From Ramlibacter ginsenosidimutans (lineage in GTDB: Bacteria > Pseudomonadota > Gammaproteobacteria > Burkholderiales > Burkholderiaceae_C): DNA of 64,000 bases. The position numbers and the translations under genes are program-made. The stretch lies in the NCBI RefSeq assembly GCF_016654015.1, contig NZ_JAEPWM010000009.1:164661-228660 (forward strand), in the 5' to 3' direction. The notes beneath the pieces were generated by a model, which saw only the letters and a list, made by a program, of their open reading frames with translations, was not told the DNA's origin and did not search any database. This document shows, piece after piece, positions 32,715-44,820 of the stretch (positions are counted from its first letter, which is position 1; the number at the start of each line of letters is the position of its first letter).

Positions 32715-33209
32715 ATGGAAATCACACCCCACTGCGTGGTCGCGCTGACCTGGACCCTGAAGGACACCCTGGGCGAGGAACTCGATCGCCTGGAGGAGCC
32801 GGTGGAGTTCCTCGTGGGCGGCCGCGACCTGCTCGCCCGGATCGAGGAGGCCTTGCAAGGCCACGAGCCGGGCGACCAGGTGGACCTGCACCTGGAGCCC
32901 GAGGACGCCTTCGGCGACTACGACGAAGAGCGGGTGTTCCTGGAGCCGCGCTCGGCCTTCCCCACCGAACTGGAAGAAGGCATGACGTTCGAGGGCCTGC
33001 CCGCGGGCACGACCAGCCAGGACGCGCCGCGCGACCTGCTCTACACCGTGACGGAGATCTATCCGGAACACGTGGTGCTGGATGGCAACCACCCGCTCGC
33101 CGGCATCGCGCTGCGCCTGCACCTGAAGGTCGAGGGCGTGCGCGAGGCGACCGAGGAAGAGATCGGCAACGGCACGCTGGGCACCGGCTTCTTCCGCATC
33201 GGCGAGTGA
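32715..33209 (+). CDS. slpA: FKBP-type peptidyl-prolyl isomerase (SlpA/SlyD-like)
   Basis: A 164-residue protein with the split FKBP domain and inserted chaperone flap typical of SlyD/SlpA: VALTWTLKDTLGEELDRLEE, VEFLVGGRDLLARIEEALQG, EPEDAFGDYDEERVFLEP and, after the insert, NHPLAGIALRLHLKVEGVREA. It lacks the His-rich metal tail of SlyD, which favours the SlpA/FkpB class. The start at 32715 is the ATG nearest the conserved N-terminus. Confidence 0.88.
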   Translation: MEITPHCVVALTWTLKDTLGEELDRLEEPVEFLVGGRDLLARIEEALQGHEPGDQVDLHLEPEDAFGDYDEERVFLEPRSAFPTELEEGMTFEGLPAGTTSQDAPRDLLYTVTEIYPEHVVLDGNHPLAGIALRLHLKVEGVREATEEEIGNGTLGTGFFRIGE

Positions 33210-33242
33210 GGCCGCTGCGCGCCGGGTGGCGTCGCCCGGACG

Positions 33243-33270
33243 AAAAAACGCCCGGCAAGCCGGGCGTTTC
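33243..33270. terminator. Bidirectional terminator between slpA-like gene and glycine-zipper lipoprotein
   Basis: ACGCCCGGC-aa-GCCGGGCGT hairpin flanked by six A on the left and TTTC on the right. On the minus strand it gives a strong hairpin followed by six T and so terminates the lipoprotein gene; on the plus strand it can end the slpA-like transcript with a weaker T-run. Confidence 0.85.
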
Positions 33271-33291
33271 GCAAGGCAAGGGCGCAGACCC

Positions 33292-33786
33292 TTACGCGCG
33301 ATAGATCACACCGTTGTCCACGCGCACGCGGTCGCCCACGCGCAGGTCGCCGGTCGCCGGCACTTCGTACGTGCGCATGACGCCCTGGTCCGACTGCATG
33401 GTGATCCGGTAGCCGGCCTGCGTCGTCGCGCCGCTCTGGTTGCGCGCCAGGTGCTGGCCCACGGCCGCGCCGCCCACCGCACCCAGCACCGTCGCGGCCG
33501 CCCGGCCGGAGCCCGCACCGATCGTGCTGCCCAGCAGGCCACCGGCCACGCCGCCGACCACCGCGCCCAGGATGCTCGCGTTCGGCGATGCATTGGTGCC
33601 AACCGGCATGTACTCGATGTTCACGATGCGGCCGTACTCGGTGCCCGCGGCGGGATACGCGGCCGGGCTGTTGTACGTGGGGGCGTTGCTGTACGACGGG
33701 GTGGTCGGTCCATAGGACGAGCACGCAGCGAGCGTCGCGGCTGCGATGCCACCGACGACGACGGAACTGAAGCGGGTGAGGTTCAT
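33292..33786 (-). CDS. Glycine-zipper outer membrane lipoprotein (SlyB/17-kDa antigen-like)
   Basis: 164 residues from ATG 33786, which has AAGGAG nine nucleotides upstream. Lipobox ATLAACSS places the lipidated Cys near residue 22. A Tyr/Pro/Ser/Asn-rich linker precedes the conserved YGRIVNIEYMP segment and then a glycine zipper (ILGAVVGGVAGGLLGSTIG ... AVGGAAVG). The C-terminus RVGDRVRVDNGVIYRA is typical of SlyB/PcpY-like proteins that sit in the outer membrane. Confidence 0.88.
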   Translation of the reverse strand: MNLTRFSSVVVGGIAAATLAACSSYGPTTPSYSNAPTYNSPAAYPAAGTEYGRIVNIEYMPVGTNASPNASILGAVVGGVAGGLLGSTIGAGSGRAAATVLGAVGGAAVGQHLARNQSGATTQAGYRITMQSDQGVMRTYEVPATGDLRVGDRVRVDNGVIYRA

Positions 33787-33952
33787 GGAAATCTCCTTGG
33801 TTCGATGATTGTTCAGCGGCGCCATCCCACTTCGGGGGCCCCTGTACAGCTCATTGAAGCGGGGAGATCGCCCGGCGCACGACCGCCTTTCCCGCAGCTT
33901 CCTGTAGGCAGGCGATGGACACGTCGTCAGCCGTGGCCCACGCCGGGCCGCA

Positions 33953-34399
33953 TCAGCTCTTCCCTGTCGAGCCGTAGCCACCCGCGCCGCGGCCGGTCGG
34001 CGGGAACTCATCCACCACACGGAACGAAGCCTGCACCACCGGCACGATCACCATCTGCGCGAGGCGCTCCATGGGCTGCAGCGTGAAGGCGGTGTCGCTG
34101 CGGTTCCAGGCGCTGACCATGAGCTGGCCCTGGTAGTCGCTGTCGATCAGCCCGACCAGGTTGCCCAGCACGATGCCGTGCTTGTGGCCCAGGCCCGAGC
34201 GCGGCAGGATCATCGCGGCGTAGCCCGGATCCCTGAGCCATACGGCGATGCCGGTCGGCACGAGCTTCCAGGCATTCGGTTCGAGCTCGAGCGGGCCATC
34301 GATGCAGGCGCGCAGGTCCAGGCCGGCGCTGCCGGGCGTCGCGTAAGCAGGCAGCTGGTCCGCCATGCGCGGATCGAGGATCTTGAGGTCGACTTGCAT
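33953..34399 (-). CDS. dut: dUTP diphosphatase
   Basis: Converts dUTP to dUMP, keeping uracil out of DNA. The 148-residue trimeric dUTPase has all five motifs: [38 protein letters not shown] and the C-terminal [11 protein letters not shown]. Its ATG is 8 nt after the coaBC stop; coaBC-dut linkage is common in proteobacteria. Confidence 0.96.
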   Translation of the reverse strand: MQVDLKILDPRMADQLPAYATPGSAGLDLRACIDGPLELEPNAWKLVPTGIAVWLRDPGYAAMILPRSGLGHKHGIVLGNLVGLIDSDYQGQLMVSAWNRSDTAFTLQPMERLAQMVIVPVVQASFRVVDEFPPTGRGAGGYGSTGKS

Positions 34400-34407
34400 T
34401 GCTTTCT

Positions 34408-35631
34408 TCAGGGGCGGACGGCGGGCAGGCGGCGGGCGATCTCGGCGACGAGCTGGCGCGCGCACGCGAGCTTGGGCGCGCGCGGCAGCTCCGTCGCGCC
34501 CTGCTCGTCGACCAGCAGCATCTGGTTGTCGTCCTGGCCGAAGGTCAGCGGGCCGATGTTGCCCACCAGCAGGGGGATGCCCTTGCGCTCGCGCTTGGCA
34601 CGCGCGTGCTTCGCGAGGTCGTGGCTCTCGGCCGCGAAACCGACGCAGAACAGCGCGCGGCTTCTCGCCCGCTCGGTCTTCGCGACCGTCGCGAGGATGT
34701 CGGGGTTCTCGGTGAAGGACACGGTGGGCGCGCCGCCGCTGCCGTCCTTCTTGATCTTCTGCGCCGACTCGCTCACCGGACGCCAGTCCGCCACCGCCGC
34801 GGCGGCGATGAAGATGTCGGCCTGCGGCGTCTCCGCCTGCGTTGCCGCCAGCATGTCGCGCCCGGACTTCACGTCGATGCGGCGCACCCCGCGCGGCGTG
34901 GGCACGCCCACGGGTCCCGCGATGAGCGCGACGTCCGCACCGGCCTCGCGCGCTGCCCGCGCGATGGCGAAACCCATCTTGCCCGACGAGTGATTGGTGA
35001 TGCCGCGGATCGGGTCGAGCGCCTCGAACGTGGGCCCGGCCGTGATGACGACCTTGCGGCCGGCCAGCAGCTTGGGCTGGAAGAAGGCGATCAGGTCCTC
35101 CAGCAGTTCCTGCGGCTCCAGCATGCGGCCATCGCCGGTCTCGCCGCAGGCCTGGAAGCCGCTGCCGACACCGAGGATGGTCGCGCCATCGGCCGCGAGC
35201 TGCGCCATGTTGCGCTGCGTGGCGGGGTGCGCCCACATTTCGCGGTTCATGGCCGGCGCGATCAGCAGCGGCACGCGATCGATCGGACGAGCGAGGCACA
35301 TCAGCGACAGCAATTCGTCGGCCCGCCCGTGCACCAGCCTCGCCATGAAGTCGGCGCTGCAAGGGGCGATGAGGATCGCATCGGACTGCCGCGACAGGTT
35401 GATGTGCGGCATGTTGTTCGGCTCGCGGTGGTCCCACTGCGAGGTGAACACCGGCCGGTTCGACAGCGCCTGCATGGTGACCGGCGTGATGAACTGCTCG
35501 CTCGCCTCGGTCATCACCACCTGCACGGTGGCGCCCTCCTTCACCAGCGCGCGGCACAACTCCGCCGCCTTGTAGCAGGCGATCCCGCCCGTGAGGCCCA
35601 GGACGATGTGCTTGCCGGCGAGGTCGTTCAT
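34408..35631 (-). CDS. coaBC: Bifunctional phosphopantothenoylcysteine decarboxylase/phosphopantothenate-cysteine ligase
   Basis: Two consecutive steps of coenzyme A synthesis in one 407-residue protein. The N-terminal CoaC flavoprotein domain shows [20 protein letters not shown], the catalytic His in [17 protein letters not shown], and [17 protein letters not shown]. The C-terminal CoaB domain starts near residue 195 with [20 protein letters not shown] and [16 protein letters not shown] 312-nt intergenic region separates it from divergent pyrG. Confidence 0.96.
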   Translation of the reverse strand: MNDLAGKHIVLGLTGGIACYKAAELCRALVKEGATVQVVMTEASEQFITPVTMQALSNRPVFTSQWDHREPNNMPHINLSRQSDAILIAPCSADFMARLVHGRADELLSLMCLARPIDRVPLLIAPAMNREMWAHPATQRNMAQLAADGATILGVGSGFQACGETGDGRMLEPQELLEDLIAFFQPKLLAGRKVVITAGPTFEALDPIRGITNHSSGKMGFAIARAAREAGADVALIAGPVGVPTPRGVRRIDVKSGRDMLAATQAETPQADIFIAAAAVADWRPVSESAQKIKKDGSGGAPTVSFTENPDILATVAKTERARSRALFCVGFAAESHDLAKHARAKRERKGIPLLVGNIGPLTFGQDDNQMLLVDEQGATELPRAPKLACARQLVAEIARRLPAVRP

Positions 35632-35649
35632 GGGACGGGAGTGTACTGA

Positions 35650-37628
<1,979 letters not shown>

Positions 37629-37629
<1 letters not shown>

Positions 37630-38483
37630 TGAAGCTGTGCGGTTTCGAAGTGGGGCTGCAGCAGCCCTTCTTCCTCATTTCCGGCCCCTGCGTCGTCGAA
37701 TCCGAGCAGCTGCAGATGGACGTGGCCGGCCAGCTGAGGGAAATCACCTCCGCGCTGGGCATCCCGTTCATCTTCAAGAGCAGCTACGACAAGGCCAATC
37801 GCTCCTCGGGCGCGAGCTTCCGCGGCCCCGGCATGGACCGCGGCCTGGAGATCCTGGCCAAGGTCAAGCGCGAGCTGCAGGTGCCCATCCTCACCGACGT
37901 GCACACCGAGGCCGAAGTGCCGCGCGTGGCCGAAGTGGTGGACGTGCTGCAGACGCCGGCGTTCCTGTGCCGGCAGACCGATTTCATCCGCGCCGTCGCC
38001 CAGAGCGGCAAGCCGGTGAACATCAAGAAGGGCCAGTTCCTCGCGCCCGGCGACATGAAGAACGTCATCCAGAAGGCCCGCGACGCCGCCCGCGAGAAGG
38101 GCCTGCCCGAAGACAGCTTCCTGGCCTGCGAGCGCGGCGCCAGCTTCGGCTACAACAACCTGGTGAGCGACATGCGCTCGCTGGCGATCATGCGCGAGAC
38201 CGGCGCGCCGGTGGTGTTCGACGCGACGCACTCCGTGCAGTTGCCCGGCGGCCAGGGCACGAGCTCGGGCGGCCAGCGCGAGTTCGTGCCGGTGCTCTCA
38301 CGCGCCGCCATCGCGGTGGGCGTGGCCGGCGTGTTCATGGAGACGCACCCCAATCCCGCGCAAGCGCTGTCGGACGGCCCCAACGCCGTGCCGCTCAAGC
38401 ACATGCGCGCCCTGCTCGAGACCTTGGTCGCGCTCGATCGCGTCACCAAGAAGAACGGTTTCCTGGAGAACGACTTTGCCTAA
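37629..38483 (+). CDS. kdsA: 3-deoxy-8-phosphooctulonate synthase
   Basis: Condenses arabinose 5-phosphate with PEP to form KDO 8-phosphate for lipopolysaccharide. The 284-residue barrel shows [67 protein letters not shown] and METHPNP. The ATG shares its A with the pyrG stop. The absence of the Asn-to-Cys metal site cannot be judged without alignment. Confidence 0.96.
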
Positions 38484-38766
38484 GTACTACGTGCTCGCCA
38501 ACGTGAAGGTCACCGATCCGCAGCAGTACGAGCAATACAAGAAGCTGTCGTCGCAGGCCTTCCAGGCCGCCGGCGTGCAGCCGCTCGTGCGCGGCGGCGC
38601 GGTGGAAGTGCTGGAAGGCGACTGGACGCCGGACCGCACCGTGCTGCTGGAATTCCCCTCGAAGGAAGCCGCCCTCGCCTGGTACAACTCCCCCGAGTAC
38701 CAGGCCGCCAAGCAATCGCGCCAGGGCGCGGCCATCATGCGAATGGTGCTGATCGAGGGTGCTTGA
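38476..38766 (+). CDS. DUF1330 domain-containing protein
   Basis: A 96-residue ferredoxin-like (dimeric alpha-beta barrel) protein. The TTG at 38476, 8 nt inside kdsA, is the only start that keeps the conserved N-terminus ([20 protein letters not shown]). Family features are [23 protein letters not shown] and the C-terminal [14 protein letters not shown]. Function unknown; overlap with kdsA implies co-translation. Confidence 0.85.
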   Translation: MPKYYVLANVKVTDPQQYEQYKKLSSQAFQAAGVQPLVRGGAVEVLEGDWTPDRTVLLEFPSKEAALAWYNSPEYQAAKQSRQGAAIMRMVLIEGA

Positions 38767-38783
38767 AGAAGAAAATCCAACAT

Positions 38784-38892
38784 CCGGACGCAGAGGACGC
38801 AAAGGATTCGCAGAAGACGCAAAAGAAGTCATGAAAGCCTTGAAGGTCTTCTTCTGCGCCCTCTGCGTGACCTCTGCGTCCTCTGCGTCCGG
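38784..38892. repeat. CTCTGCG-type imperfect palindromic repeat, copy 2
   Basis: The best-preserved copy. The left arm reads CCGGACGCAGAGGACGC and continues with AAAGGATTCGCAGAAGACGC; the right arm ends CTCTGCGTCCTCTGCGTCCGG. Arms of about 45 nt can pair over most of their length. It lies between the DUF1330 gene and eno; the eno ATG is 36 nt after its end. Confidence 0.85.
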
Positions 38893-38915
38893 TTGTTTGT
38901 CGTTTTGAAACTTGA

Positions 38916-40220
<1,305 letters not shown>

Positions 40221-40222
40221 CG

Positions 40223-40498
40223 GTGGATTCCCGGCTCGTCGCGGCACTGCTGATCGGCCTGCTGGCCGTGGTGCAGGCCCAGCTCTGGCTGGGCCGCGGC
40301 AGCGTCGGCGACGTCGCCCACCTGCAGAAGAAGCTCGACGAGCAGAAGGCGCACAACGCGCTCGCGCAGCAGGCGAACGCGCAGCTCTCCGCGGAAGTGC
40401 GCGACCTGCAGGAAGGCCTGGACATGGTCGAGGAGAAGGCGCGCAGCGAGCTGGGCATGGTCAAGCCCAACGAAGTGCTCGTGCAGATCGTGAAGTGA
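40223..40498 (+). CDS. ftsB: Cell division protein FtsB
   Basis: A 91-residue bitopic membrane protein of the divisome (FtsQLB). GTG start 2 nt after eno. An N-terminal membrane helix (LVAALLIGLLAVVQAQLWL) is followed by a coiled coil of about 40 residues and the conserved ARSELGMVKPNEVLVQ end. The eno-ftsB order is standard in proteobacteria. Confidence 0.93.
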   Translation: MDSRLVAALLIGLLAVVQAQLWLGRGSVGDVAHLQKKLDEQKAHNALAQQANAQLSAEVRDLQEGLDMVEEKARSELGMVKPNEVLVQIVK

Positions 40499-40923
40499 CG
40501 CGCGTCGCCGTCGTCGGGGCGGGCGGCACGGGCAGGAGCAGCCTGGTCGCCGAACTCGCGCGCTTCTTCAGCGACCGCGGCCTGGACATCGCCGTACTCG
40601 AGGACGACGCCGGCGCCGACGTCGTCCTGCTCGCAGGCCTCGACCTGCCTTCGGCGCGCGGCGCGGAGGCCGAGGACGCAAGCATCCGCACCCGCCTGCA
40701 ATCGGCGGGCGTGGCCTTCCACGTCGTGTATGGAACGGGGCCCGAGCGCTTGCGCTCGGCCCTGCAGGCGCTGGCTTCAGCCGGCGTGCTGGCCGCCGGC
40801 CTCGTCCAGCGCGAAGACGATGGCGCGGAGGAACGCCGGCCGTGGACCTGGAGCTGCGAGAAGTGCAGCGACCCGGACTGCGAGCACCGGCTGTTCACGC
40901 GGCTGCGCGAAGCGCGCGGCTAG
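40495..40923 (+). CDS. Small P-loop-like protein with C-terminal Cys cluster
   Basis: A 142-residue protein coupled to ftsB by a GTGA overlap. The N-terminus VAVVGAGGTGRSSLVAELAR resembles a Walker A loop with Arg in place of the usual Lys. The middle is Ala/Leu/Asp rich; the C-terminus WSCEKCSDPDCEHRLFTRL has three Cys and one His arranged like a small zinc site. I do not recognise a family. The position suggests co-expression with division and glycolysis genes. Confidence 0.75.
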   Translation: MTRVAVVGAGGTGRSSLVAELARFFSDRGLDIAVLEDDAGADVVLLAGLDLPSARGAEAEDASIRTRLQSAGVAFHVVYGTGPERLRSALQALASAGVLAAGLVQREDDGAEERRPWTWSCEKCSDPDCEHRLFTRLREARG

Positions 40924-40948
40924 CCGCGCGCCTCGCGGCGCGGGGATC

Positions 40949-41185
40949 TCAGTTCCGCTCGGCCTTCTTGGTCTTGGACGAGGTCTTGTGCGTGGACTTC
41001 TTGCTGCTCTTGTGCGAGCTGGAAGTCTTCTTCTTGGTGGCGGTGGAAGCGGCACCGGTGTCGGTGGAGCCGGCGGTGGCGCCCGCGGTGGCCGGCGCGG
41101 CGGGGGTGGCCGGTGCGGCCGGCGTCTGCGCGACAGCGAAGGAAACGGCCAGCGAGGCGGCCAGGGCGGCGAGGAGCTTGTTCAT
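40949..41185 (-). CDS. Small exported Lys/Ser/Thr-rich protein
   Basis: 78 residues: a signal peptide cleaved near AVAQ (residue 20), an Ala/Thr/Pro/Gly stretch, and a highly basic tail of Lys, Ser, Thr and His (KKKTSSSHKSSKKSTHK). No Cys lipobox. It could bind nucleic acid or an acidic polymer outside the cytoplasm; no family recognised. Convergent with the preceding gene. Confidence 0.65.
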   Translation of the reverse strand: MNKLLAALAASLAVSFAVAQTPAAPATPAAPATAGATAGSTDTGAASTATKKKTSSSHKSSKKSTHKTSSKTKKAERN

Positions 41186-41292
41186 GGTTGGTGATTTCCT
41201 GATGTGCGTTGGGTGTCGGCCTCAAGGGCCTCTGCCGCAACGCGCGGACCCGCGATTGCGCTGACAGCGCGAACGCGAGGCGAGGCAGCCGC

Positions 41293-42222
41293 CTACACGC
41301 CGTCCCCGGGCTGGCGCCAGAGCGCGACCGCCTCGGGGATGTCGCCGATCTGCGGCATGGGGCGCACGCCGGCGATGCGATGCCGCGCCAGCACCTGCGA
41401 ACGCCCGCCCGCCCACAGCTCCACCTCCGGGGCGAGCCCGGTGCGCAGCAGCTCGAGTCCGCGCAACACGTGCGCCGGATTCATGCTGGCGGTGAAGCTG
41501 AGGCCCACGATGTCGGCGCGGAAGGCCTTGCTCGCGCTCACGATCTGCTGCACGGGCACGCGCACGCCCAGCGAGGTGCAGGGGCAGCCCTCGATCGCCA
41601 GCAGCACCTGCGCCATCAGCAGGCCCAGGCCGTGCGACTCCTCCGGGAAGGTCGCGAGCAGCACGCGCGGCGCCTCGGCGGACGGCCGCGGCAGGCGCGC
41701 CAGGTGCGCGCGCACCACGTGCTGCACGCATTCCGTGTACAGGTGCTCCTCGAACACCTCGATCTCCCCGCGTGACCAGGCCAGGCCCACCTTGACGTTC
41801 AGCGGCGCCATGTGTTGCACCACGAAGCCGGCGAGGCCCCGCTGGCGAATGCCTTCTTCCAGCAGGCGCACGACCGTGCTCGCCTCGTGCTCGCGCAGCG
41901 CGGACAGAATAGGGTCGTCCAGCATCGGCACCCGGCCGGCAACGGGAACCGCACTGGCTTCCGGGCCCGCGAGCGACATCAGCTGCGGCGCGGTCAGCTG
42001 CACCAGCCGGCCGGGCCGGTGGCCTTGCGCCATCAGGTCGGCGATCAGCCGGAGCTTGCGCACCTGCTCGTCCGGGTAAGTGCGTTCGCCGCGCACGTCG
42101 CGCCCGGGTTGCGGAAAGCCGTAGCGGCGCTCCCAGATGCGCAGGGTCGCCCGCGCGATGCCCGTCGCCTGCTCCACCGAGGCGATGGGCAGGCCCTCCT
42201 GGGTTTCGATCTGGGCAGACAT
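41293..42222 (-). CDS. MerR-family regulator with B12-binding domain (CarH/LitR-like)
   Basis: 309 residues. The N-terminal MerR helix-turn-helix (IASVEQATGIARATLRIWERRYGFP) is followed by an all-helical domain and a cobalamin-binding Rossmann domain. Trp149, then nine residues, then Glu159-His160 reproduces the W-x9-EH signature that caps adenosylcobalamin in CarH photoreceptors. His197 in FPEESHGLGLL stands where the lower-axial His of CarH is. This suggests a light-responsive repressor that releases DNA when the Co-C bond breaks. Target genes are not visible next to it; the ChrR cluster is about 5 kb away. Confidence 0.85.
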   Translation of the reverse strand: MSAQIETQEGLPIASVEQATGIARATLRIWERRYGFPQPGRDVRGERTYPDEQVRKLRLIADLMAQGHRPGRLVQLTAPQLMSLAGPEASAVPVAGRVPMLDDPILSALREHEASTVVRLLEEGIRQRGLAGFVVQHMAPLNVKVGLAWSRGEIEVFEEHLYTECVQHVVRAHLARLPRPSAEAPRVLLATFPEESHGLGLLMAQVLLAIEGCPCTSLGVRVPVQQIVSASKAFRADIVGLSFTASMNPAHVLRGLELLRTGLAPEVELWAGGRSQVLARHRIAGVRPMPQIGDIPEAVALWRQPGDGV

Positions 42223-42285
42223 GTACCCGATTGTGCCTTCTGCGGGACTGCGGCTGGGCCGGGGACGTCCCGTAGAGCCAGCTTC

Positions 42286-43254
42286 TTACTGCACCGCGGA
42301 CGAGGTCGGCGGCTGGTCGCCTGGCGCCATGAAGATCTGCGCCGCGTCCACGGCGTCGAAGCGGTAATGCTGGCCGCAGAAGTCGCAGGCGACGTCGATC
42401 TCGCCCCGCTCGGCGATGATGCTCTCGGCTTCCTCGGCGCCCAGGCCGCGGATCATGCCGCTCACGCGCTCGCGGCTGCAGGTGCAGGCGAAGCGCGGGG
42501 TCTGCGGGTCGAAGCGCAGGATCTTCTCCTGCCAGAACAGCCGCCGCAGCACGGTCTCGACATCGAGCTGCAGCAGTTCGTCCGGCGTGATGCTGCCCGC
42601 CAGCGTCGCGATGCGGTTGAAGTGCTCCATCTGCTCTTCCGCCTCCATCGCCTGTCCACCCGCCAGGTTGGCCTGTCCTTCCGCGGGCAGGCGCTGGATC
42701 AGCAGCCCGGCGGCGACCTGGTGGTCGGCCGCCAGCACCAGGCGCGTATCGAGCTGTTCCGACTGGCGCATGTAGTGCTCCAGCACGTCGGCCATGCCGG
42801 GCTGGCCGCCACCGGCGAGGCTCGCATTCAGCGGCACGACGCCCTGGTAGGGCTGCTGGCCGGGCAGGCGGTCCTTGGGGTCCAGCGTGATCGCGCAACG
42901 CCCCCGGCCATGTGCGTTCACCAGCTGCTGCAGGTGCGCATCGGGCGCGACCTCGCCCACCACCTTGGCGGTCACGCGCAGCGACAGGTCGTGCTGCACC
43001 TCGGCGACCGCGACCTTCACCGGCCCTTCGCCGAAGATCTGCATCACGAGCGCGCCGTTGAACTTGATGTTGGCCTGCATGAGCGTGCCCGCGGCGGCCA
43101 TTTCGCCGAGCATGCGGGTCACCGGCCAGGGCCATGGCGACTGCGCGTCGTCGGCGCGCCGCCGCGCCTGGATCTCCTGCCAGGCATCGGTGAGGCGGAC
43201 AATCTGCCCGCGCACCGGCAAGCCGTCGAACAGGAACTTGTGGAGTTCGGACAT
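42286..43254 (-). CDS. hslO: Redox-regulated chaperone Hsp33
   Basis: Hsp33 is activated by oxidation of a zinc-bound Cys tetrad and prevents protein aggregation. 322 residues from ATG 43254. N-terminal core includes FLFDGLPVRGQIVRL, LLGEMAAAGTLMQANIKFNG, LVNAHGRGRCAITLDP. The C-terminal switch has Cys-x-Cys in ACTCSRERV and Cys-x-x-Cys in ACDFCGQHYRFD. Its ATG overlaps the stop of the gamma-carbonic-anhydrase gene. Confidence 0.95.
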   Translation of the reverse strand: MSELHKFLFDGLPVRGQIVRLTDAWQEIQARRRADDAQSPWPWPVTRMLGEMAAAGTLMQANIKFNGALVMQIFGEGPVKVAVAEVQHDLSLRVTAKVVGEVAPDAHLQQLVNAHGRGRCAITLDPKDRLPGQQPYQGVVPLNASLAGGGQPGMADVLEHYMRQSEQLDTRLVLAADHQVAAGLLIQRLPAEGQANLAGGQAMEAEEQMEHFNRIATLAGSITPDELLQLDVETVLRRLFWQEKILRFDPQTPRFACTCSRERVSGMIRGLGAEEAESIIAERGEIDVACDFCGQHYRFDAVDAAQIFMAPGDQPPTSSAVQ

Positions 43255-43778
43255 CAACCGATCTTCTTCATCTTCCTGCCGTGGCGCAGCGCGTTGTCGA
43301 CGTAGTGTTGCGGGATGGTCTGGAATTTCGCGATCTGCTCCGCGTCCAGCGTCCGGATGGCCTTGGCGGGCGAGCCGACGATCAGCGAGTTGTCGGGGAA
43401 CTCCTTGCCCTCGGTGACGACGCTGCCGGCGCCGACGATGGAGTTCTTGCCGATCTTCGCGTTGTTGAGGACCACGGCCTGGATGCCGATCAGCGAACCG
43501 TCGCCGATCGTGCAGCCATGCAGCATCACCTGGTGGCCGACCGTGACGTTGTCGCCGATGGTGAGCGGCACGCCGAAGTCCGCGTGCAGCACCGACAGGT
43601 CCTGCACGTTGCTGTTCTTGCCGATGCGGATCTTCTCCGTGTCGCCGCGCACCACGCAGCCGTACCACACGCTCGCGTTCTCGGCCATTTCCACCTGCCC
43701 GATCACTTCCGCGCTGTCGGCGACCCATGCGCCTTCCGCCAGTTTGGGCGCCATGCCGTCCAGTTCGTAGATCGCCAT
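43254..43778 (-). CDS. Gamma carbonic anhydrase family protein
   Basis: A 174-residue left-handed beta-helix (hexapeptide repeat) trimer. The three metal-binding His are in SVLHADFGVP, VTVGHQVMLHGC (two). WYGCVVRGDTEKIRIGKNSN is the typical family segment. Enzymes of this YrdA/PaaY-like group are often poorly active as carbonic anhydrases, so activity is uncertain. It is coupled to hslO by an ATGA overlap and diverges from the DUF455 gene across 37 nt. Confidence 0.9.
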   Translation of the reverse strand: MAIYELDGMAPKLAEGAWVADSAEVIGQVEMAENASVWYGCVVRGDTEKIRIGKNSNVQDLSVLHADFGVPLTIGDNVTVGHQVMLHGCTIGDGSLIGIQAVVLNNAKIGKNSIVGAGSVVTEGKEFPDNSLIVGSPAKAIRTLDAEQIAKFQTIPQHYVDNALRHGRKMKKIG

Positions 43779-43815
43779 ATCGGTTGTCTTTCGAGCAAAA
43801 ACTACAATTGTAGGG

Positions 43816-44610
43816 ATGGAGCTTCGCCACCAGGCTCTGCAGGCCCTCTGCGCGGCCGAGCCGCGTGAGAAGGTCGCGCTGGCGCGGGCGCTGCACGAGC
43901 AGGTCGCGCAGTGCACCCTCTCCCCTGCCGCGCCTGCCAGCCCGCCCTCGCTTCCCGGCCGCCCGGTGCTGCCGCGCCTGGTCCATCCGGCCCGCGTGCC
44001 GCGCCGCTCGCCGGCCAGGCCCGAGGGGCTGGCGGCGCTGCTGCATGCGATCGCGCACATCGAATTCAACGCCATCAACCTCGCGCTCGACGCTGCGTGG
44101 CGCTTCGAAGGCATGCCGCGCGCCTTCCACGAGGACTGGCTGCGCGTCGCCGCCGAAGAGGCCTTCCACTTCACGCTGCTGGCCGATCACCTCGCCACGC
44201 TCGGCCATGCGTATGGCGACTTCGAGGCGCACGACGGGCTCTGGTCCATGTGCGAGAAGACCGCCGGCGACATCGTCGCCCGCATGGCGCTCGTCCCGCG
44301 CACGCTGGAGGCGCGCGGGCTCGATGCGACGCCGCTGATCCAGCAGAAGCTGCGGCAAGCCGGCACGCCCGCGGCGCTGCGCGCCGTCGAGATCCTGGAC
44401 GTGATCCTGCGCGACGAAGTGGGGCACGTCGCGATCGGCAACCACTGGTACCGCGTGCTGTGCGAACGCGACGCGCTCGACCCGGTGGCGCACTATGCCG
44501 TGCTGGTCGAGCGTTACGCTGCGCCGCGCCTGCATCCGCCGTTCAACACCGAAGCGCGGCGCCGCGCTGGCTTTTCGGAGGCCGAGCTCGCCTGGCTGGC
44601 CGGCCCGTAG
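43816..44610 (+). CDS. Ferritin-like DUF455 protein
   Basis: 264 residues; a four-helix ferritin-like fold with probable di-iron ligands in AHIEFNAINLALD, AAEEAFHFTLLADHLA and LRDEVGHVAIGNHWY (Glu and His pairs). Family members are of unknown function; a relative is the tRNA-hydroxylase MiaE type of ferritin-like proteins. An Ala/Pro/Arg-rich segment separates the N-terminal helix from the core. Confidence 0.85.
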   Translation: MELRHQALQALCAAEPREKVALARALHEQVAQCTLSPAAPASPPSLPGRPVLPRLVHPARVPRRSPARPEGLAALLHAIAHIEFNAINLALDAAWRFEGMPRAFHEDWLRVAAEEAFHFTLLADHLATLGHAYGDFEAHDGLWSMCEKTAGDIVARMALVPRTLEARGLDATPLIQQKLRQAGTPAALRAVEILDVILRDEVGHVAIGNHWYRVLCERDALDPVAHYAVLVERYAAPRLHPPFNTEARRRAGFSEAELAWLAGP

Positions 44611-44820
44611 CGGGTCACCTGCGCCTCGTCGGCCCGCGAAGGCCGCACCGTCCCGCTCGGGTGGTTTGGTGCAGGACCACGGCCGCGGCATTGTGCGAGT
44701 GGGTAGGCGTCGGAGCCTCGGCGCTTTCGAGTTGCCGGGCTCGCCCTCCGCGGGGAGCCGCGCCTCAAGCGCGATGTAGGTAGCGGCTCTCCAGCCGTTC
44801 CCCGCCTCTCACGGGCTGTC

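Noticed and set aside
44611..44820. Possible gene between DUF455 and the protease
   Set aside because: Only shadow frames without start signals or domains; treated as noncoding.
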